Positions 42,931 to 52,087 of a DNA stretch of 64,000 bases are shown in pieces. Source of the DNA: BOG-908 sp963850605 (lineage in GTDB: Bacteria; Pseudomonadota; Alphaproteobacteria; Acetobacterales; Acetobacteraceae). Within the stretch, counting starts at the first letter, position 1. The number at the start of each line of letters is the position of its first letter. The position numbers and the translations under genes were made by a program. Under the pieces are notes generated by a model. That model made no database searches. It worked only from the letters and a program-made list of their open reading frames with translations, and was not told where the DNA came from. Where the stretch lies: contig CAWKLX010000006.1 in assembly GCA_963850605.1 (NCBI GenBank), positions 1 to 64,000 of the forward strand, read 5' to 3'.

Positions 42931-44924
42931 TCAAGGGGCTGCCCGAGAAGCCGACAACATCCTCCCACCTACCAAGCCGGAGATCAGGGCTTTTGTCGAA
43001 CCGGCGCGTTGATTCCAAACCGTTTCCATGGTGCCCGAAGTGCCGTCATCCCCCACGACGTCCAACTTGGCGACGACGTGGCCCGTCTCCTGGTTCCAAT
43101 CCATCCTGCCGGAAACCGACAAATCCGCCGTCCAGCGGACGCCCTGGAGCACGAAGCGCGTGCCGTGGGCGATCGGCGCGAAGCGGAACGCGCCGCCGCG
43201 CAGGCCGAGCTGCTTGTTGCCGAACGCGACATAGAAGCGGGCCAGGACATCGCCCGCCGTCTCAACCGCTGCCGAAGCGAGTTCGGAGGTCCGCCTCGGA
43301 GGCCTGGTTCCCCGGCTCTGGGGTCGCGGCTGCAACGTCGCCGGCCTTCGTGGCAAATCTTGCGACCGTGCGTATCGGACTGATCCGTGCGGTGCAGGCA
43401 ATGTTGCCCAGCTTAGTCGTCTGAACGAAGTTCAGCACGATCGGCGCCACGCAATTCGTCAGGTCGCCGTCCGCCGGCAACGGGTGGATTCCCAGGTCGC
43501 TGATGGCGGTCTCGTGGGTCAGGTTCGGCACGATGATCTGTTGCGCGCCCGGCAGCAGCGCCGTCGTCAACGCGCCTTCCGCCGGCGATGTCAGCGTATC
43601 GAGCTCGCCGGAGAGCACGAGGGTCGGCACGGTCGGGAATTGCGCGTTGGGTGGCACGGGGCGCCCCTGCGGATGGGAGAGGGCGGGCTTCGGCCATCCC
43701 TGGCACATCCAGGGCATGATCAAGGTGTTCGGCTGACCCAACACCTCATCAATGGTGAACGGCGCGAACAACGCGGGATCGCTGGCCTTCTGTCCGGCAA
43801 CGGCCCTGGCATACTGATGGAGGCGCTGATCGATCGGTGCCCGCGCGTTCCACAGCAACGGGAAGTCGCTGCAGGTAACCGCGACATACAAGCCGGTGCT
43901 GAACGAATCCACATACGGCCCCAAGCCGAACCCGGTCGCGTTGGAGGCCTCGGCCACCAGCCGCAGCAATGGTGCTGCATCGCCGGCATCCAGATAGGCG
44001 CGCGCCGCGGCATCGAGATCGCGGAAGGCGGTGGGCCAGTGGCCGGCATAGGACATCAGCAGATACAGCGTGCCGGGTGTGGCGGTGACCTGTCACGAGC
44101 GATGTGCCGCCCCCCGGAGCCGTGCCGGAGACGGGATGCCGCCGCAGGCTGTCGAGCAGCGCGGCGATGCGCGACAGCGAACTGCCGCCGAGCGTCGCAC
44201 AGCTGGGCGAACGCTCGCAGACGAGCTCGACGGCGTTGCGGGCCGCCGTCCATTCGGTCGGGAACCATGGCGTCTCGCCAAGCACCGGGAACGCGCCGTC
44301 CAGCACCATGGTCCTGAGCAGGGCCGGATGGCGATAGAGCAGGACCTGTCCGAAATACGTGGCGTAGCTGTCACCGTAATAGTCGACCGGCCCGGTCTGC
44401 AGCGCCTGCAGCACGGCGGCGATGTCGTCGGCGGCCAGGGCGGTGCCGAACAGGTCGGCGGTATCACCGAGCTGCCGGCCGCAGCGCGCGGCGACCTGCG
44501 GGCTCATGTCGAACGGCTTGCGCACGGCGTGGCAGTCGACCGGTTGCGACAACCCCGTGCCGCGCTTGTCGATGATGACGATGTTGCGATGGTCACGCAG
44601 GCTGCCGAACAAGGTGAGATAACCGAGGCGCGATCCCGTTGACGAGCTGCCGGGGCCGCCCTCTTCGGCCAGGATCGTGCCGATGGCCGGGGTCGCCGTG
44701 TCGGTCGCGGGATACCATTCCAGACCGATGGAAATCGAGCCTGGCACGGCGCCGGTCGGATCGAGCGGTCGGGACAGGCTGCCGCAATACCCCGAAAAGC
44801 CTCCATTGACGCAGGCGTGTAGCGGGATGGTACCGACGGTGATGCCTGGCGCCGCTCGGCCCGCCGCCCCGCCCGCAAGAAAGATGACGGCGAACCACGC
44901 CAGGAAGTGAAGGTGTCTGGCCAT
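42931..44924 (-). pseudogene. Secreted alpha/beta hydrolase (tripeptidyl-aminopeptidase-like), two frameshifts
   Basis: Secreted serine hydrolase of about 660 residues when read through. The first frame, from 44924, has a signal peptide ending GRAAP, ILAEEGGPGSSSTG, IDKRGTGLSQPVDC and the nucleophile elbow YYGDSYATYFGQ (Ser). Near 44085 the frame changes to TATPGTLYLLMSYAGHWP and goes on with TLVLSGELDTLTS (Asp) and NLTHETAIS (His). Near 43285 it changes again to ASAAVETAGDVLARFYVAFG and continues to 42931. All three catalytic residues survive. Each break is a single-base change. Confidence 0.85.
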
Positions 44925-45115
44925 CGATTGTCCTCGCGACGGGATTTCGTGCCGGGCAAGCCAGGCTGCGCAGGCGCGGCACGTCGCCCGATGTACTTCA
45001 AAAAGCCGTGCCAGGCCAACGAATGCGGCCCAGCTATGGTGCGTTCCGCGCTGCGCCCTGTCCCAGCGCGTGAGCCGCGCCGGCTATGCCGGTTTCGATC
45101 CCGACCGCGATCCAG

Positions 45116-46105
45116 TCACCCGCTGCTCTCGGGCAACATGCAGAAGGCTTCGATCTCGACCAGAAGCTCCTTTCGGCAGATATCGGCCTGCACGATCATG
45201 CTCTGCCCGGCATTTCCCAGCAGGGCCAGTTGCCGCCGTATCGCCGGAGCGTGGCACGGGTGCCTGACATAGATTTTCAGGAGCAGCCGAGATTGCACAT
45301 CGGCCAGTGTCAGCGCGCCGCACTGGCCGAGCAGCGCTCCGAAATTCCTGACTATCTCCGCAGTCTGTGCCGCCACGTCACCCACGTGCACGCTTTCATG
45401 GCCGACGATGCTGGCCGTACCCGAGATATGCAGCGCTCGCCCGTCATCGCCGCCGGTCAGCATGGCGCGCGAAAAGCTGGGGCTGCGGGGGCTGTGGGTT
45501 GCCGGGTAGCGATAGGCGCTGACCTGCCTCGGGTTCTCGACCGGCTGGCCCGCCTCCGAGGACGCGAGGAAGGCCACGACCGTTGGACCCGCGCGCATGC
45601 CCAGCGCGCAGGCGGCGGGGGCGGCTTCCACGGCGCGTCCGAACGCGTTGAAAGCATCGTGCCGCCCCGCGTTGAAGCGGCGGTAACGCTCCATGCCGTC
45701 CGCGTCGCCGGTGATGTCGGCGATGTAGTTGAACACGCGGATGACGTGCCGGTGGCCGGTGCGATCGGCCAAGGCGAACAGTCTGGCGTAGATGTCGTAA
45801 GCCTCCGCCTCCATGCCGCTGCCGGAGGGAGAGTCTGCACGCATAGTGCCGAACAAGGCAGGGCCGGCGACCGCGAAGGTCACCCCGTTCGCCTCGTCCC
45901 ACGTGGCAGGCAGCGCGCTGGCCCAGGCCTCGTAGCACGGTCCGCCGTCCACCGCGTCCATGCCGACCTCGGCGAAGGGACCGTCCGCGGCATAGTGCGG
46001 CGGCCGCGCCGCGCCATAGCCGATGATGCCGAGGATGGCAGCGCCATCGGGCAGCAAACGCGCGCCGATATCGGAGGCGTGAAGATGGTATGGACGAATG
46101 GTCAA
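45116..46105 (-). CDS. Chorismatase (XanB2/FkbO/RapK-type), hydroxybenzoate-forming
   Basis: Chorismate-cleaving enzyme of 329 residues. Diagnostic family stretches are VFNYIADITGDADGMERYRR with FNAGRHDAF, SAYRYPATHSPRSPSFSRAM, and ISGTASIVGHESVHVGDVAA followed by QTAEIVRN. In Xanthomonas the homologue XanB2 makes 3- and 4-hydroxybenzoate from chorismate, the starter of xanthomonadin pigment. Here it lies at the left end of an aryl-polyene-type cluster, so it probably supplies its aryl starter. Whether it yields the 3-hydroxy, 4-hydroxy or dihydroxy product cannot be told. The downstream MlaC-like gene starts 13 bases after its start region on the same strand. Confidence 0.88.
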   Translation of the reverse strand: MTIRPYHLHASDIGARLLPDGAAILGIIGYGAARPPHYAADGPFAEVGMDAVDGGPCYEAWASALPATWDEANGVTFAVAGPALFGTMRADSPSGSGMEAEAYDIYARLFALADRTGHRHVIRVFNYIADITGDADGMERYRRFNAGRHDAFNAFGRAVEAAPAACALGMRAGPTVVAFLASSEAGQPVENPRQVSAYRYPATHSPRSPSFSRAMLTGGDDGRALHISGTASIVGHESVHVGDVAAQTAEIVRNFGALLGQCGALTLADVQSRLLLKIYVRHPCHAPAIRRQLALLGNAGQSMIVQADICRKELLVEIEAFCMLPESSG

Positions 46106-46118
46106 AGCCTGGCTTGGG

Positions 46119-46760
46119 TCAGCGAGCGAGCGCGCCCGCGGTGCGGAGGCCGAAACCGCCCTGCGATTGCGCCCGCTCCCGCAACACGGCGATCAGGCCA
46201 TCGATGTTACCGTCGTGCCGGTTGAGATACGAGACGAAATCGCTGCGCAAAGTCTCCCGCAGGCTCAAGCCCTCGGCGGTCACGTCCAGGATCTTCGGCG
46301 GTGCCGCGTGCACATCGACCACCCAATCGATGTTGGCCGGCGGCGCCGGGCCGACACGCACGATCGTGGGCACATAGGTCCGGCCCGCTTGCGTCACGGC
46401 CGGCTGCAACGACACGGTCGTGGGAATGGCCGGATTGGCCGAGTCGCCCGTCCATAGCGCGATCTCGTTGACCAGCACGCTCAGGAACAGGGTGGTCAGC
46501 GCCTGCTGCTGCGCGGCCGTAGCCCGGCTCCAGTAGCGCCCCAGGCAGAACCGGGCGGTGGCGTCCACATCGACCACCCTGGCGATGAACGGGAGGAGGC
46601 GCTGGCGGCGCTGTTCGACGGTGGTGGCGTTGGCCAGCACGCCCGGCACGTCGTTGCCGACCTGGCGAATGAAGGCCACCGCATTGGCATCCTCGGCCAG
46701 GCCGAATTGCGGCCAGGCGAGCGAAAGGCCAAGGCAGGCGGCCAAAACGACGGACTTCAT
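46119..46760 (-). CDS. MlaC/Ttg2D-like periplasmic phospholipid-binding protein
   Basis: Exported protein of 213 residues. The ATG at 46760 gives a clean signal peptide (MKSVVLAACLGLSLAWP...GLAED). The mature part matches the MlaC (Tol_Tol_Ttg2) family: RRQRLLPFIARVVDVDATARF, GRYWSRATAAQQQAL and SDFVSYLNRHDGNIDGLIAV. MlaC ferries phospholipids between membranes; the rest of an Mla system is absent here. As a cluster member it may move the hydrophobic polyene lipid across the periplasm. Much longer in-frame upstream sequence is antisense shadow and was not included. Confidence 0.82.
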   Translation of the reverse strand: MKSVVLAACLGLSLAWPQFGLAEDANAVAFIRQVGNDVPGVLANATTVEQRRQRLLPFIARVVDVDATARFCLGRYWSRATAAQQQALTTLFLSVLVNEIALWTGDSANPAIPTTVSLQPAVTQAGRTYVPTIVRVGPAPPANIDWVVDVHAAPPKILDVTAEGLSLRETLRSDFVSYLNRHDGNIDGLIAVLRERAQSQGGFGLRTAGALAR

Positions 46761-46931
46761 CCCTACGGTCCTACTGGTGTGGCGCGAGAGCATGGTTGGT
46801 TCAGACGGAATCATCTGAACCGAACGTGCTCCAGGGGCAAGATCGCCGCCTATACCATGGCAATCGAGCATGCTACCGGCCACGTCGAAGCGTGCCAGGG
46901 TCGCGCGGGCGGCTTGCCGGGGGAGACTATC

Positions 46932-47309
46932 GTGCGCCATCGTCCAAGGCGGATACTTCCAGCGTGCGCGCTGGCCAGTGCCATTGGCCTGGCTGGCTGC
47001 GGCGGGAGGCCGGCCACGCCCACGGCAGAGGGTGAATGGGACGCCTATGGCAACGAATTGCACATCACCTGCGGCAGCCGGCCGGTGCTGCTGCGGGGCA
47101 GCCACATGGACCTGACGGTGGACGGCCCATGCCTCGGCGTGGCGGTGACGGGCGATCATAACGATATCAGCGTGACACTGGCCGAAGGCGGCACGATCGA
47201 GATCACCGGCGCGCATAACGATGTCAGTTGGAGCTTGCTGCCCGGGGCGCGGGGCGCACCGACGCTGCTGAACCATGGCGCGAGCAACACGTTCCACGCC
47301 GGCGGCTGA
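46932..47309 (+). CDS. DUF3060-like small lipoprotein
   Basis: Predicted lipoprotein of 125 residues; GTG start at 46932 with a GGGGGAGA site upstream. A basic n-region (RHRPRR) is followed by a hydrophobic core and lipobox LAGC. The mature domain has the DUF3060-like ladder pattern: CGSRPVLLRGSHMDLTVDG, CLGVAVTGDHNDISVTLAEG, IEITGAHNDVSW. The function is unknown. It is the first plus-strand gene of the pigment cluster, 16 bases before the PlsC gene. Confidence 0.7.
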   Translation: MRHRPRRILPACALASAIGLAGCGGRPATPTAEGEWDAYGNELHITCGSRPVLLRGSHMDLTVDGPCLGVAVTGDHNDISVTLAEGGTIEITGAHNDVSWSLLPGARGAPTLLNHGASNTFHAGG

Positions 47310-47324
47310 CAGGCGAGACCTCGC

Positions 47325-48107
47325 ATGGCGCACACACGCGTGCAGGGCGATACCGTGGCGCATGGCGTGCCGGAGCGGCGGGGCACGGCTGCCAATCTGC
47401 GCGACACCGTTTCTTTCTACGCCGTATTGATCCTGTTCTGGGTCATGTGCCTGGCCTGGAGCCTGCCGGCGGCCGTCCTGTTCTGGATCGTGCCCCGCCA
47501 GCATCGGCCGCGCGTCGGGCAGTATGGCATCAGGACAGGTTTTCGCGTCTATCTCTGGGTCATGCGCATCGCCGGGCTCGCACTCTTCGAGCTCGAAGCG
47601 ATCGATGCGCTGGCGGACGGACCGCCTCTGGTGATCGCCTGCAACCATCGCTCGCTGCTGGACGCGGTGATGGTGATTTCGCGTTTGCCCCGGGTTGTCT
47701 GCATCACCAAGGCGAGCCTTTGGGACAATACCTTTCTCGGCGGCGGCATCAGGATGGCGGCCTATATACGCAACGAACGGCCACTCACCCTCATCCGCGC
47801 CGCGTCCGCCGCGTTGCGCAGCGGCCAGCATCTGCTGATCTTTCCGGAGGGCACGCGCTCGGCGTCCGGTGCGCTGGGGCCGTTCAGGCCAGGCTTCGCG
47901 CTCATGGCCAAGAGCGGCGGCGTCGCGGTGCAGACGGTGATCCTGGAGAGCAATTCTCCCTACCTGCGGAAAGGCTGGGGACTGTTCCGTCGCCCCAGCT
48001 TTCCTTTGCGCTACCGGGCGCGGCTGGGCCGGCGGTTCGACCCGTCCGGCGACTGCGACGCGACAGCCGCGGAGATCGAGCGGTATTTTCACGCCGAACT
48101 CGGGTGA
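47325..48107 (+). CDS. Lysophospholipid acyltransferase (PlsC family)
   Basis: Membrane-bound acyltransferase of 260 residues. The N-terminal hydrophobic segment (VLILFWVMCLAWSLPAAVLF-type) anchors it. The HX4D motif is CNHRSLLDAV (about residue 108), and the substrate motif is LIFPEGTRSASG (about residue 178). In aryl polyene and xanthomonadin clusters such enzymes help join the polyene to a membrane lipid. It is followed by a glycosyltransferase with a 4-base gap. Confidence 0.88.
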   Translation: MAHTRVQGDTVAHGVPERRGTAANLRDTVSFYAVLILFWVMCLAWSLPAAVLFWIVPRQHRPRVGQYGIRTGFRVYLWVMRIAGLALFELEAIDALADGPPLVIACNHRSLLDAVMVISRLPRVVCITKASLWDNTFLGGGIRMAAYIRNERPLTLIRAASAALRSGQHLLIFPEGTRSASGALGPFRPGFALMAKSGGVAVQTVILESNSPYLRKGWGLFRRPSFPLRYRARLGRRFDPSGDCDATAAEIERYFHAELG

Positions 48108-48111
48108 CAGC

Positions 48112-48903
48112 GTGAGCGGTTCGCCGGCCGCCAGCGCCACCCACCTGGTGCTGATCCCCAGCTACAATACCGGCCCGCTCCTGCTGGACACGGTCGCGGA
48201 GGCCCGGTCGGCCTGGACGCCGGTCTGGGTGGTGATCGATGGCAGCGACGACGGGTCCGGCGACGCGGTGCAGGCGCGCGCCGCCGGCGACCCTGGGCTG
48301 CGCGTCCTCCGTCTGCCACGCAACGCTGGCAAGGGCGCGGCCCTGCTGCACGGCATGGAGTTGGCGGCCAGCGACGGGTTTTCCCACGCGCTGACTTTCG
48401 ACGCCGACGGCCAGCACCCTGCCCATGCCATCGCCGCCTTCATGGCCGCTTCGCAGGCGGCGCCTGATTGCATGGTGCTGGGCGTCCCGGTTTTTTCTTC
48501 CGACGCGCCGGCGCTGCGTGTGAAAGGGCGAAAGATCTCCAACTGGTGGGCGCGGCTGGAGACCGGCGGGGTTTTGGACGACTCGCTTTTCGGTTTTCGT
48601 GTCTATCCCCTGACGCCACTGCTCAAGATCATGCGGCGCACACGCTGGATGCGGCGGTTCGACTTCGATCCGGAGGCAGCCGTGCGGCTCTGCTGGGCGG
48701 GCGTGGCGCCGCTCAACCTGGCCGCCCCCGTCCGATACCTGTCGGCGGCCGAAGGCGGCGTGTCGCATTTCCGCTATGGCCGCGACAACGTTCTGCTCAC
48801 CTTCATGCATGTCAGGCTCATGTTGACGGGACTTCTTCTTCACCTGCCGATAATGTTGCAGGTTCGGAGAAGCAGCACGCGCCCGGCAAATTCAGTGTCG
48901 TGA
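48112..48903 (+). CDS. Glycosyltransferase family 2 (dolichol-phosphate-mannose-synthase-like)
   Basis: GT-A glycosyltransferase of 263 residues, GTG start. The nucleotide-binding start is HLVLIPSYNTGPLLLDTV, then VVIDGSDDGSGDAV, RNAGKGAALLHGME and the DxD-like metal site LTFDADGQHP. A hydrophobic stretch lies at the C-terminus (LMLTGLLLHLPIMLQV). It probably glycosylates a lipid or the aryl-polyene lipid. Its 3' end overlaps the convergent deacetylase gene by 86 bases. Confidence 0.87.
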   Translation: MSGSPAASATHLVLIPSYNTGPLLLDTVAEARSAWTPVWVVIDGSDDGSGDAVQARAAGDPGLRVLRLPRNAGKGAALLHGMELAASDGFSHALTFDADGQHPAHAIAAFMAASQAAPDCMVLGVPVFSSDAPALRVKGRKISNWWARLETGGVLDDSLFGFRVYPLTPLLKIMRRTRWMRRFDFDPEAAVRLCWAGVAPLNLAAPVRYLSAAEGGVSHFRYGRDNVLLTFMHVRLMLTGLLLHLPIMLQVRRSSTRPANSVS

Positions 48904-49687
48904 CGCCGAGGGTGTCCAAAGCGCGCAACAGGCGGGGCAGCACCTCCAGCACGACGGGCCGGCCAGTGAGTGTGCGCGCGCACCTTCCGTCATGCATCAG
49001 CAGGATGTCGCCCGGGGTGAGGCCGTTCGTCAGCCGGCGCAGGGCGGCGTCCGGGTCGCGTCGCGCCCCGTCCAGCGCGCGCCGTGTCCAGGACACATAT
49101 TGCAGCGGCGTCTCGGCCAGCACCGGGTCCAGCAGCGGGCTGCGCAGGCCCATCGGTGCGCGGAAAAACCTCGGTGGCGTGCCGCACAACTCGGACAGGG
49201 TGGCCTGGGCGCGGCATATTTCCTGGCGCAGGCGGCCCGGCGGGTAGGCGGCGAACCCGTTCGGATGGGTGTCGGAGTGGTTTTCCACACTGTGGCCCCG
49301 TGCGACGATTTCGCGCACAAGCGCAGGATGAGCGCGGGCGGCGCGGCCGATGCAGAAAAAGCTGGCGCGCGCGCCGGCTCCGTCCAGCAGGTCGAGCACC
49401 TGGGGGGTGACACGCGGGTCTGGCCCATCGTCGAAAGTGAGCGCCACGGCCCGACCATTCGTGCCGCATGCCAGCCGGCGCAGGTTCGGGCCCAGCAGCG
49501 TGCTGCGCGGCCACATGCCGGCCGCCGTCAGACCGGCATGATTGCCAAGCAGGGCGGCGGCGGCCCAGGCCCAGCCATGCGGGGCGGCCAAGGCCAGAGG
49601 TGCGGCCGCATGCAGCGCGATGCTGGCGCGTATCGCCGGCGCGAGCGGACGCAGGCGGCGCGTCAAGCGCCGCGTCCCGCCCGCCAC
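48818..49687 (-). CDS. Polysaccharide deacetylase (NodB homology domain)
   Basis: Carbohydrate esterase 4 protein of 289 residues. Membrane helices at the N-terminus (about residues 18-55) are followed by the NodB domain: LTFDDGPDPRVT (metal Asp), ENHSDTHPNG (two metal His) and RAPMGLRSP. It removes acetyl groups from amino sugars in a polymer or glycolipid. It is on the minus strand within the pigment cluster and overlaps the COG4648 gene behind it, forming a two-gene operon. Deacetylases are not a standard member of aryl polyene clusters; it may act on the glycolipid made by the neighbouring GT2. Confidence 0.85.
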   Translation of the reverse strand: MAGGTRRLTRRLRPLAPAIRASIALHAAAPLALAAPHGWAWAAAALLGNHAGLTAAGMWPRSTLLGPNLRRLACGTNGRAVALTFDDGPDPRVTPQVLDLLDGAGARASFFCIGRAARAHPALVREIVARGHSVENHSDTHPNGFAAYPPGRLRQEICRAQATLSELCGTPPRFFRAPMGLRSPLLDPVLAETPLQYVSWTRRALDGARRDPDAALRRLTNGLTPGDILLMHDGRCARTLTGRPVVLEVLPRLLRALDTLGVTTLNLPGACCFSEPATLSAGEEEVPST

Positions 49688-50331
49688 ATGTCACGCAGCG
49701 AGCCGTGCGGCTGGCCGCGAAATTTGATCGCGCGCACCCCCAGCTCGCCGGCCAGCAGCGCCGCCAGCAGCGGCACATCCGCCCAGGCAACGAACCAGGG
49801 TTTTGCGACGTACGGCGCCGTCACCAGCAGCAGGAACCAGAGGGCAAGCTGTGTCGCGAAAAATCCGGTCCACAGCCAGGTCACCCCGCGCGTGTAGGCG
49901 ATGCGATCCTGCGTCATTGCCGGGTGGATGTGCCTGGCAAATCGCGTCACCACAGGCTCCCGCCCTGCGCGGAGTGAGTGCGCGAACAGGCGTAGCAGGC
50001 TCGCATAGACGGCCAGGCGCGCCAGCGCGCCGACGACCGGTGTCGCCTGGGGCGCGGCCAGGCAGGTGGCCAGCGCCACGGCGGCCCCCATCACCGGCCA
50101 CCCTCTCCGGAGCGCCGGGCGGCGCTCGCGCAGCCACAGCGTGACCGCGCCCGCCAGTTGCAGGCTGGCGATCATGGCGGTGAAGACCTGGCCCACGCAT
50201 GCCAGGCGCAGACACGCGACCCCCACGACCACGAAGAGCGCAGCCAAAGCGGCCGCCCGAATGAGCGTGCTGGCACCGCGGGACGGCCGTGGCAAAGACA
50301 GGCTCACGATTGGCGGCAAATGACCCCCGGT
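49663..50331 (-). CDS. COG4648-like aryl-polyene-cluster membrane protein
   Basis: Integral membrane protein of about 222 residues with five or six hydrophobic segments (LIRAAALAALFVVVGVACLR near the start; LALWFLLLVTAPYV near the end). It carries the family features LFAHSLRAGREPVVTRFAR and AYTRGVTWLWTGFFATQLAL. A protein of this type (ApeG in E. coli, if memory serves) is a regular part of aryl polyene clusters, with unknown job. GTG at 50331 is used; the ORF can begin at 50364. Confidence 0.75.
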   Translation of the reverse strand, partial: TGGHLPPIVSLSLPRPSRGASTLIRAAALAALFVVVGVACLRLACVGQVFTAMIASLQLAGAVTLWLRERRPALRRGWPVMGAAVALATCLAAPQATPVVGALARLAVYASLLRLFAHSLRAGREPVVTRFARHIHPAMTQDRIAYTRGVTWLWTGFFATQLALWFLLLVTAPYVAKPWFVAWADVPLLAALLAGELGVRAIKFRGQPHGSLRDMWRAGRGA

Positions 50332-50414
50332 CACACAGTTCGGCCTATTCCGCCGCCATGCCACATGTTACATACCGTCGTGCGCCTTCACGAGCTTTTG
50401 TCCACGAGCACCGA

Positions 50415-50720
50415 ATGAATTTTGTGAACACAGTGGAGCCCGACCGCGCGGAGAGCAGTGCGCAATCGCCATTCGAGCGGGAGATGGCGTGCTTGATCGT
50501 GGAGACGCTACAGTTGGAGGTGTCGCCGGACGACATCCTGCCGCGCGACGCCCTGTTTCATGAGGGGCTAGGCCTCAATTCGATCGACGCGCTCGAGATC
50601 GCGCTGGCGGTCTCGCGCCAGTTCGGTGTCGAACTGAAATCCGACGATGCCCGCAACGGGGAAGTCTTCGCCAGCCTGCGAAGCCTATGCACCTACGTGG
50701 CGCACTGCCGGACTGCCTAG
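50415..50720 (+). CDS. Acyl carrier protein
   Basis: Acyl carrier protein of 101 residues. The phosphopantetheine site is in LGLNSIDALEIALAV: the Ser is kept while the usual DSL reads NSI. The preceding helix is IVETLQLEVSPDDI. It is the only ACP in the cluster, so it likely carries the growing aryl polyene chain from the ligase through KS, KR and DH. The ATG at 50415 gives an ACP of normal extent; upstream in-frame sequence is not needed. A second ACP, present in E. coli-type clusters, is missing here. Confidence 0.85.
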   Translation: MNFVNTVEPDRAESSAQSPFEREMACLIVETLQLEVSPDDILPRDALFHEGLGLNSIDALEIALAVSRQFGVELKSDDARNGEVFASLRSLCTYVAHCRTA

Positions 50721-50743
50721 GTGTGCCGAACGCACCGGATGTG

Positions 50744-52087
50744 ATGCTTCCCCTGGTGGACAGGGCGCCGGAGGACGTGCTGTTCAGCGGAACCGCCGGA
50801 CCCGTAACCACCTGCGCATTCCTGCGCGATGTGAGGCGCGCCGCCGCGGTACTGCGGCCCGGGCAGCACATGGTCAATCTGTGCGCTAGCCGATACTGGT
50901 TTTCCGTGGGATTTGCAGCCTGTCTGCTGCGCGGCCAGGTCAGCCTGCTGACCGGGGACAAGTCGGCACACAGCCTGGCGGGTCTGGGCCGGCGGTTCGC
51001 GGATGCCTGGATACTGACGGATGACGCAAACGCGCGCTTTGCCTTGCCGTATCAGGCGATCGGCCCTGCCTTGCCGCCCGGACCGCCTGGCCCGGACGTG
51101 CCGCGCATCCCAGCCGGCCAGGTGGCGGTCACGGTGTTCAGTTCGGGCAGCACCGGTGAGCCGGTTGGCACGGCCAAGACGTTCGGCGAACTCGCGCTGC
51201 GCAGCCGGGCTGCCGCGTCCAGGTTTGGTTTTGTGGCGGAGACGCCCGCCACGATCGTGGGCACCGTTCCGCCGCACCACATGTACGGGTTCGAAACGAC
51301 GGTGCTGCTGCCGCTGCATGCCGCCGTATCCAGCTGGTGCGACCCGGTCTTTTATCCGCCGGATTTGCGCACGCCGCTGGCCGCGTGCGTGGGGCGTCTG
51401 GCGCTGGTGACAACGCCGCTGCAGTTGCGCGCGATGCTCGCGATGAAGGGCGCGGTGCGCGCGCCGGATATGGTCATTTCGGCGACCGCGCCGCTGGATG
51501 CCGGACTCGCGGCCGAGGTGGAGCAGACGTGGGGCACCGAAGTGCATGAGATTTTCGGCGCCACCGAAGTGGGATCAATCGCCAGCAGGCGGACGGTGCG
51601 CGATGCGGCCTGGTTGCTTTATCCTGGCGTGAGGCTGACCGGCGAAACCCGCCCGTTGGTGGACGCAGACGGCGCGGCGCCCCGCTACCTGAGCGACGAG
51701 GTGGAGCTTGCCGAAGGCGGCCTCAGCTTCCGCCTGCTCGGCCGTTGCGGGGATATGGTGAAGCTGGGCGGCAGGCGGGCATCTTTGGCCGGGCTTTCGA
51801 AGGCGCTGCTCGACCTCGACGGCGTCAGCGACGGCGTGTTCGTAGCGCCCGACGATCTCGAGACGCGCCCGACCGCGCGGCTGATGGCGTTTGTCGTCTC
51901 CCCCGATCTGTCGAACGACCAGGTGCTGGGCGGGCTGCGGCAGCGCATCGACCCGGTTTTCCTGCCCCGGCCGCTGGTGCGCGTGCCCGCTTTGCCGCGC
52001 AACGGCCTGGGCAAGCTGCCGCGCCAGGCGCTGCTGAGGCTGCTGGCCGAACATGCACCGGGGCCGCGGGACGGCCTGACCGTCTGA
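50744..52087 (+). CDS. AMP-binding acyl/aryl-ACP ligase
   Basis: Adenylate-forming enzyme of about 447 residues. The P-loop type motif is TVFSSGSTGEPVGTAKTFGE (about residue 130), and the later motifs HEIFGATEVGSIASRR and LLGRCGDMVKLGGRR follow, with the C-terminal Lys region LPRNGLGKLPRQAL. In aryl polyene clusters (ApeH type) this enzyme activates the aryl acid as AMP ester and loads it on the ACP. The start is uncertain: GTG at 50723 and ATG at 50687 are alternatives. Confidence 0.85.
   Translation: MLPLVDRAPEDVLFSGTAGPVTTCAFLRDVRRAAAVLRPGQHMVNLCASRYWFSVGFAACLLRGQVSLLTGDKSAHSLAGLGRRFADAWILTDDANARFALPYQAIGPALPPGPPGPDVPRIPAGQVAVTVFSSGSTGEPVGTAKTFGELALRSRAAASRFGFVAETPATIVGTVPPHHMYGFETTVLLPLHAAVSSWCDPVFYPPDLRTPLAACVGRLALVTTPLQLRAMLAMKGAVRAPDMVISATAPLDAGLAAEVEQTWGTEVHEIFGATEVGSIASRRTVRDAAWLLYPGVRLTGETRPLVDADGAAPRYLSDEVELAEGGLSFRLLGRCGDMVKLGGRRASLAGLSKALLDLDGVSDGVFVAPDDLETRPTARLMAFVVSPDLSNDQVLGGLRQRIDPVFLPRPLVRVPALPRNGLGKLPRQALLRLLAEHAPGPRDGLTV

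Noticed and set aside
46119..48140. A 673-residue open frame on the minus strand
   Set aside because: Only its last 213 codons (from 46760) match a real family (MlaC); the rest is antisense to the lipoprotein, PlsC and GT2 genes and is low-complexity Arg/Gln/His-rich.
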